From assembly GCA_965112735.1 (NCBI GenBank), contig OZ218959.1:868001-932000 (forward strand): DNA of 64,000 nucleotides, written 5' to 3'. This document shows positions 58,292 through 64,000 of the stretch, in pieces. Origin of the DNA: Phaeosaccion multiseriatum (Eukaryota > Ochrophyta, other classes). Position numbers and translations under genes: made by a program. A model generated the notes under the pieces. It saw only the letters and a program-made list of their open reading frames with translations, was not told the origin of the DNA and did no database searches. Position 1 is the first letter of the stretch. Each line of letters starts with the position of its first letter.

Positions 58292-61200
58292 GTCTGTCTG
58301 TCGTCTGTCTTAACTCTCCTGCGTGCCCAATGAACAATACACAACGAATGCGATGCCCCCTTCCACTACCACCAACACGTGCACATGCAGTACTTCCCGT
58401 CCATCTTCGGGCCCAACGAAGACGAGCCCCTCGACCTCAAAGGCGCCACACAGGCCTTCGAGCAGCTCACCGTGCAAGTGAACAAGGAGAGCGGTGGGGG
58501 CAAGGGGGGCTCTGAGCAGCCCAAGACGGCCGACGAGGTGGCGTACGGCTTCATGCGCGTGGCCACGGAAGCAATGTGCAGGTGAAATATCCTAATCCAC
58601 TGCCATCCTCTCTCCCTTCCTTTTAAGAGTCACTGTGAGCTACGCTTATGCTGCGACCTTCCTCCCTCCCTCTATCAGCGGCGCCACCCCCCTCCCTGCT
58701 GTGCTCTCTTTCCTTGCCGTTACCCCCACCCACTGCCATCCCTCTCTGTCCTATTGTGGCCTAAACCATGCACTGCCATCCCTCTCTGTCCTATTGTGGC
58801 CTAAACCATGCACTGCCATCCCTCTCTGTCCTATTGTGGCCTAAACCATGCGCTACCATCCCTCTCTGCCCTCAGGCCCATCCGCAACCTGACGACGATG
58901 CGCGGATTCGACATGGCAAAGCACGCGCTCGCCACCTTCGGGGGGGCGGGGCCGCAGTTCTGCTGCGCCATAGCCAGGTGAGCAAGTGTGCGTGCGGGTG
59001 CGTTGGTCAGTGTGGTTGAGCGTGTAGCCCTCCCGCTGGCCAGTGGCTCTGGCTGCAAAGGCTCGGAGGGAACTGATCCCTTTGTACCATTGTACTCGTC
59101 TTGTCCATTTGTTGTACTTGTCGTGTTTGTTTGTTTGTTCGTTTCTTGTACTTGTCGTGTTCGTTTGCTTGTTTGTTTGTGTGTTTGTTTGTTGTACTCT
59201 TGTACAAGGTGAGTGAACAAGGTGAGCTTAACTTCGCTCTTGTTCTCTTGCTTTGCTATTCTCATTCTCTCTTGCTCTATTTCTTCGCTGTTGCAACTTC
59301 AACTTGCAGAGCGCTGGGAATGCGGCGCATCCTTGTGAACCGCTTCAGCGGAATCTTGTCCGCCTACGGACTCTCCCTTGCTGACGTCGTCGCGGAGGAG
59401 CAGGGTACGTGACTGACTGAGTGTGGGGAATGGACCGGTTGATTCAACGTTTGGTTCAACGGTTGGTTCAACGGACAGGGTAGAGTCTCTGCATTTGACC
59501 TTCGTCTCGACAAGGATGTCATTGCTCCTCATTGCTCCTCAGTGCTCCTGCTTGGCGCCTGTGGGGGGGAAAGGACACCATTGCTCTTTTTTGTACTTCC
59601 ATACCCGACGCGCAAGGAGCGCTTTCGGAGGAGGGAGACGTTCTTCCTCCTTCTTCCTTGCTCGTCCTTCTCTTTCTTCTTTGCTCGTGCTTCTCTCTCT
59701 CCTTGCTCCCTCCCGTGCCTCTCGTGAAGTGCCATCTCGCTCACTCTGCGGCCCTCCTCTCTCAGCCCTCCTGTCCCCTTCGATTGGATTGCCTCCCTGT
59801 TCAATTGTTGCGTCTGTCGCGTTGTCTGTTTGCGTACAGAACCTTGTGCCGCCACTTTCAGTGAAGCAATGGTGGCGAGCGTGGCCAGAGGAAGTGAGGC
59901 TACCAACAGCACCAATGGCCAGACCACTAGTCAGACTGAGACAGCGGAGCAGCCCTTGCCGCCTGATGTTCAGCGACAGATTGATGTGAGTGCTGAGAGT
60001 CACTCGAAAAGGCTCCACCACTTCCCTCTCTCGCCCTCTCTCCATCCCTGCCCCCCTCCCCATCCCCGCTCTTGAGCTTCTGCAATCCCTCTTTTCGCTC
60101 ACGATGCGCCCTCCTCCCCTCGCCCTCCGGTCTTCTCGCTGCCCGCTGTCCCCTCCCTCCCTCCCTCCCTCCCTCCCTCCCGCCTGCCTGCTCTTGACAA
60201 AAGGCGCTGACCCGTGTGGCCACTTCCAAGCTCTTGTCCCAGGGCTTCTCGGAGGCCTCCATCTCTGTGGAGGCCTTCCTCAACATGCGCTTCCAGGGCA
60301 CAGACACCGCCCTCATGACCACGCCCGCACCCACACACGCACCCACGCCCACGCGCGCACCCACACCCGCACCCGCAGGCGACTCCGGTAGCGCAGGCAG
60401 CACGTGTGGGGCCTACATTGGCGCCTTCCTGTCCAACTACCACCGAGAGTTCGGCTTCCTGCTCAGCGAGAGGCCGGTGGTGCTTGACGATGTCAGGGTA
60501 CGCGCTGTGGGCACAAGCCCGCCCTCGACCCGCCCGCCCATCGCCTCGGCTCTCGGTCCTGGCACCTCTGACGCCCCTTCCCCTCTGCCCTCGGACTCGG
60601 CCCTTGTGTATTGGGACGGGCTCGGGAGGGTGGACACGAGTGTGTTCCGCCTGGAGGACCTCCTGGCAGGTAGGGAGAGGGAAGGGGAGGGGAGGGGAGG
60701 GGGATGAGTGGGGAGGGTAGACTGGAAGGGCTGTGGGGGGGCCCTTTGCTTGCCTCTTTCGCCTTGTCTTGTGTCGTTGGCTGTGTCGTTGCGTCTCTTT
60801 CTCTCTCGCACTCCCTCCCTCCCCCCCGACTGAAGCCCCTGTCCTGACACCTCTCACTGCACTGCAGTCCCCTCTTCCCCTCTTGGCGACGACCACCCCC
60901 TCTACCCCCTCTTCGTGTTGTGTTGTTGTTGTACTGTGACCGGACCACTTCCTCTCCATGCTCTGTCCACGCTTTCTCTTCATGCTCTCTCTCTACGCCC
61001 TGACCAGGACACGTTGTGGCAGGCCCTGCTATCATCATCCAGGGCACCTCCACTGTGGCCGTGGAGCCCGACTGCGTGGCGAGGGTGACTGCCCTCGGGG
61101 ACCTCGAGATCACCGTGGGGATGGCAGAGGATGGGGAGGGGATGGTAGTGGACGGGGAGGGAGGGTCGTCACAGCTGTCGACGACTACGACTCTGTCGAC

Positions 61201-61702
61201 TCGATTGGACCCCATCTACCTGTCCATCTTCGCGCACCGCTTCATGGGCATCGCTGAGCAGATGGGCCGCACGCTTCAGCGCACCTCCATCAGCGTTAAC
61301 ATCAAGGTAAGGAGGTGTCAGGACAGTGGGGCGGTGGGTATCAGGACGGTGGGGGTGTGGATGGGTGGGTGGGAGGAAGCGGAGGCAGTGTGAGGGAGAA
61401 GAGAGCGCGAGAGAGAGAGAGCGGCAGTGCTGCGACTTACGTTACGGGACAGTTGCTCCACTCCACACCGTGCGCTTTGGTGATGCTAAAGCGTCGCCAG
61501 TCCTTGTCTTGAGCTCCCTCTGTGTGCTGTCCTGAGCTGAGCTGTGCTGTGCTGTATGACCAACTGCTGCAGGAGCGGCTTGACTTCTCGTGCGCCGTGT
61601 TCGACGCGGCGGGGGGGCTCGTGGCCAACGCGCCGCACCTTCCCGTACACCTCGGGGCCATGCAGGTACGTGACAAACGGCAAGTGTGTGTGCGTGTGTG
61701 TG

Positions 61703-61741
<39 letters not shown>

Positions 61742-62188
61742 GTGTGTGCGTGTGTGTGCGTGTGTGTGCGTGCGTGTGTGTACTTTGGGCGCTTCTCTTT
61801 CCTTGACTTCATGCACCACTTCGCTGAAGGACTTCATTTGCGCTTTGCTGCCCCCCCCCCCCCCCCCCCCCTGGGTTTCTCCTCCCCCGGGGTCTCAGGA
61901 AGCCGTGAAGTTCCAGGTGGCGGAGTGGGGCTCATCGCTGTCCCCGGGGGACGTGCTGCTGTCCAACCACCCCCAGCTGGCGGGGGGCAGTCATCTCCCC
62001 GACATCACTGTCATCACCCCCATTTTCCAGGCCCGGGAAGGGGAAGGGGCTGCGAGTAACGGAGGGTGAGGACATGGAACATGCGCTTTCCTCACTCGCA
62101 AGGGGTCGGAAGCGTCACACCCCCCCCCTCTGTCAATGTAATGTGTGCTGCCCCACCCCCCACCTCCTCCCTTCGCTGCCCTCTCTTC

Positions 62189-62231
<43 letters not shown>

Positions 62232-64000
62232 CCTCCCTCCAGTCCTCTCTTCTTCGTTGCGTCTCGGGGGCACCATGCCGACGTGGGAGGCATCGCTCCG
62301 GGCTCCATGCCGCCCATGAGCAAGACCCTGGAGGAGGAGGGGGCAGCCATCAAGGCATTCAAGATCGTGCAGAATGGAGAGTTTCAGGTCAGGAAGGAGG
62401 GAGGAGTGGAAGACTCAGGAGAGAGAGAGTGTGTGTGTGTAAGGGGGTAAGGGGCTGCGCAAGTCTCTTGGATGAAACACTGACTTTGAGCCTGGTGCCT
62501 GCCTGTCCTTCCCCTCTTCTCTCAGGAGGAAGCCATCTCCCGTCTGCTGCGGCGCGAAGGGGCGTCTCTGCCGGAGGGGAATGTGGGCACGAGGAACCTC
62601 AGCGATAACCTCAGCGACCTTCGAGCTCAAGTGGCGGCCAACACCAAGGGCAGGGGCTTACTGCAAGGCCTCATTAAGGAGTACGGACTCGCCGTCGTGC
62701 AGGTAGGGGGGGTAAGGGAGGGAGTAGCGATCACGCCACACCACACCACAGCGCTCCGCACCACACCAGTCCACACCACACCACACACCACACCACAGCC
62801 TGCTGTTGAATGGCCAACTACTCTGTTCTCCAACTGCTGCTGTATGATCACCAACTGCCGCTGCCTCACCAACTGCTGCACAGGCGTACATGGGGCACAT
62901 TCAGGAGAACGCGGAGACGGCCGTGAGGGCCATGCTCAAGGACTTCGCCAGGCGACAGGTGAGGAGCTGAGAGGGGAGGGGACAGTGCTAGCTAGGAGGA
63001 GGAGGAGGAGGAGGAGGAGGAGGAGGAGCAGAAGGAGGAGGAGGAGCAGCAGCAGCATGAGGAGGAGGAGGAGGAGGAGGAGGAGGAGGAGGAGCAGCAG
63101 CAGCAGCATGAGGAGGAGGACGGCGAATAGACACTCAGCAAGGCTGTGAGCGTGGTCCTCCCTTCTCTCTTGCCTCAAATGCGATGCATCAGATCATTCC
63201 ATCGATCGATCCATCCATCCACGCCATTGTATTGTGCTCCCCTGAGGAGCGAGGACGAGAAGGAGAGGGCTCTATCTATACCCTGTGTGTGCTCTGTGCT
63301 GAGGAAGAGAAGGAGAGAGCTATCACATCTGTGCTACTCCGTTCCCTCTCGCCTGCCCCCCCGGGCTCTGTCCAGGGCTAAGAATTGAAATTCTTTATCT
63401 CTCTGTGTGTGTGCGTGTGTGCAGGGCCTGGGTTCTGTAGGCACGGTGCGCGCTGTGGACTACCTCGACGACGGGTCGCCCATCCGCCTCGCTGTCACCG
63501 TGGACAGCACAGACGGAAGCGCCATCTTCGACTTCGAAGGCACCGGCCCTGAGGTACGTCAGCACTAAGGGTCTCCTCCCCCTCCTCCTCCTCCTTGAGC
63601 AGATACGACGAGAACCCCCTTTACCTCCCTCTCTTTTCACGGGCCTAAATCAAGCTCTTTCTTCACCCCCATCCCTCATTTCTTCTCTTTAGATGTACGG
63701 CAACTTGAACGCCCCCCCCGCTGTGACGGCCTCGGCCATCATCTACGCTCTGCGCTGCCTTGTACCGGACGCAGATATACCCCTCAACCAGGTAAGGGTA
63801 GAAAAGGGTACATAAGGGTTCATAAGGGTACATGCGAGTACTTGAAATATGAGTGAAGCTCTCCTCTGGCCTGCCCGTGCCCTCACTGCGTGTCTCACTG
63901 CCTCACTGCCTCACTGCATCACTGCCTCACTACCTCACTGCCTCACTGCCTCATTGCCTCACTGCATCACTGCATCACTGCCTCCCTGCCTCAATGCATC
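54610..64000 (+). CDS. OPLAH: 5-oxoprolinase (ATP-hydrolysing), 3' end beyond window
   Basis: Twenty exons are visible: 54610-54780, 55155-55325, 55648-55983, 56278-56411, 56785-56884, 57159-57377, 57636-57818, 58391-58581, 58876-58977, 59310-59404, 59840-59985, 60204-60669, 61008-61306, 61573-61665, 61899-62065, 62243-62387, 62526-62702, 62884-62958, 63425-63553, 63693-63791. They give 1166 residues of an enzyme usually near 1290. The HyuA-type part has [56 protein letters not shown] and [11 protein letters not shown]. The HyuB-type part has [19 protein letters not shown]. It cleaves 5-oxo-L-proline to L-glutamate with ATP in the cytosolic gamma-glutamyl cycle. The intron after exon 3 uses a GC donor. 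Exon 12 has an in-frame Pro/Thr/Ala repeat insert encoded by CACCCACGC-type DNA. The window ends inside intron 20. Confidence 0.97.
57826..58110. repeat. CTCTACTCG-type tandem array in an OPLAH intron
   Basis: About 285 bases of imperfect CTCTACT(CG) units after the exon 7 donor. Confidence 0.9.
58237..58310. repeat. (CTGT)n microsatellite in an OPLAH intron
   Basis: About 17 units in the same intron, with two CGTCTGT breaks. Confidence 0.92.
58731..58875 (+). repeat. 40-base intronic minisatellite ending in the OPLAH exon 9 splice acceptor
   Basis: Three full copies of a 40-base unit beginning CCATCCCTCTCTGTCCTATT, plus a partial fourth whose CCCTCTCTGCCCTCAG forms the polypyrimidine tract and acceptor at 58874-58875. 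Confidence 0.95.
61684..61782. repeat. (GT)n / GCGTGTGT microsatellite in an OPLAH intron
   Basis: Dinucleotide-rich array with regular GC interruptions in intron 14. Confidence 0.92.
62996..63117. repeat. (GGA)n microsatellite with GCA variants in an OPLAH intron
   Basis: About 40 trinucleotide units, with two interspersed GCAGCAGCATGA patches that look like an internal duplication. Confidence 0.93.

Overview
The window is nuclear DNA of a photosynthetic stramenopile (ochrophyte alga). Several genes start with a signal peptide whose cleavage region carries the aromatic residue typical of bipartite plastid targeting in this group (AAFAP at 79-555, TLAFTF at 11029, VACFQ at 31917, AGAFLQ at 46453). 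The genes are intron-rich and GC-rich, and they sit beside nuclear-type genes for a mitochondrial ribosomal protein and ribosome assembly. A eustigmatophyte-like alga is my best guess, but the sequence does not settle the genus.

Layout: a plastid-type one-helix protein exon (79-555) and an SVOP/SV2-like MFS transporter (726-3668); an intergenic block with a 0.7 kb perfect GGGA array; a single-exon gene of an unrecognised repeat family with a telomere-like 3' tail (5970-7650); a DBP7/DDX31 DEAD-box helicase (minus, 7763-10878) head to head with a small plastid membrane protein (11029-11855); mitochondrial uS5m with an extra RRM-like domain (12538-16729); an EXD3/MUT-7-like 3'-5' exonuclease (17129-21772); a low-complexity protein (minus, 22389-23816); MRT4 (minus, 24116-25610) divergent from a transportin-3-like karyopherin (26123-31685); a plastid-targeted MDR reductase fused to thioredoxin (31917-34323); a serine/proline-rich protein (minus, 36279-36845) divergent from a FAM194 plus thioredoxin-like plus receiver-like protein (37076-40691); a degraded second copy of the tailed element (41.06-41.65 kb); a plastid 2Fe-2S ferredoxin-domain protein with a long novel C-terminus (minus, 42442-46453) divergent from an EF-hand protein (46760-49306); a third tailed element in reverse orientation (49615-51198); a stand-alone GTPBP1-type N-terminal domain protein (minus, 51817-52836); a hAT-like non-autonomous transposon (53387-54374); and 5-oxoprolinase (54610 to beyond the right edge).

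The genes do not form one pathway. Themes are ribosome biogenesis and translation (DBP7, MRT4, uS5m, the GTPBP1-type domain), nuclear import (TNPO3-like), plastid redox (MDR-thioredoxin, ferredoxin), glutathione-cycle metabolism (5-oxoprolinase) and possibly motile-cell proteins (FAM194, EF-hand). Introns are loaded with micro- and minisatellites that often run straight into the 3' splice site. Exon-intron models below were built by hand from GT/AG (twice GC/AG) sites with frame continuity. The most novel signal is the family of ORF-bearing repeats with telomere-like tails.
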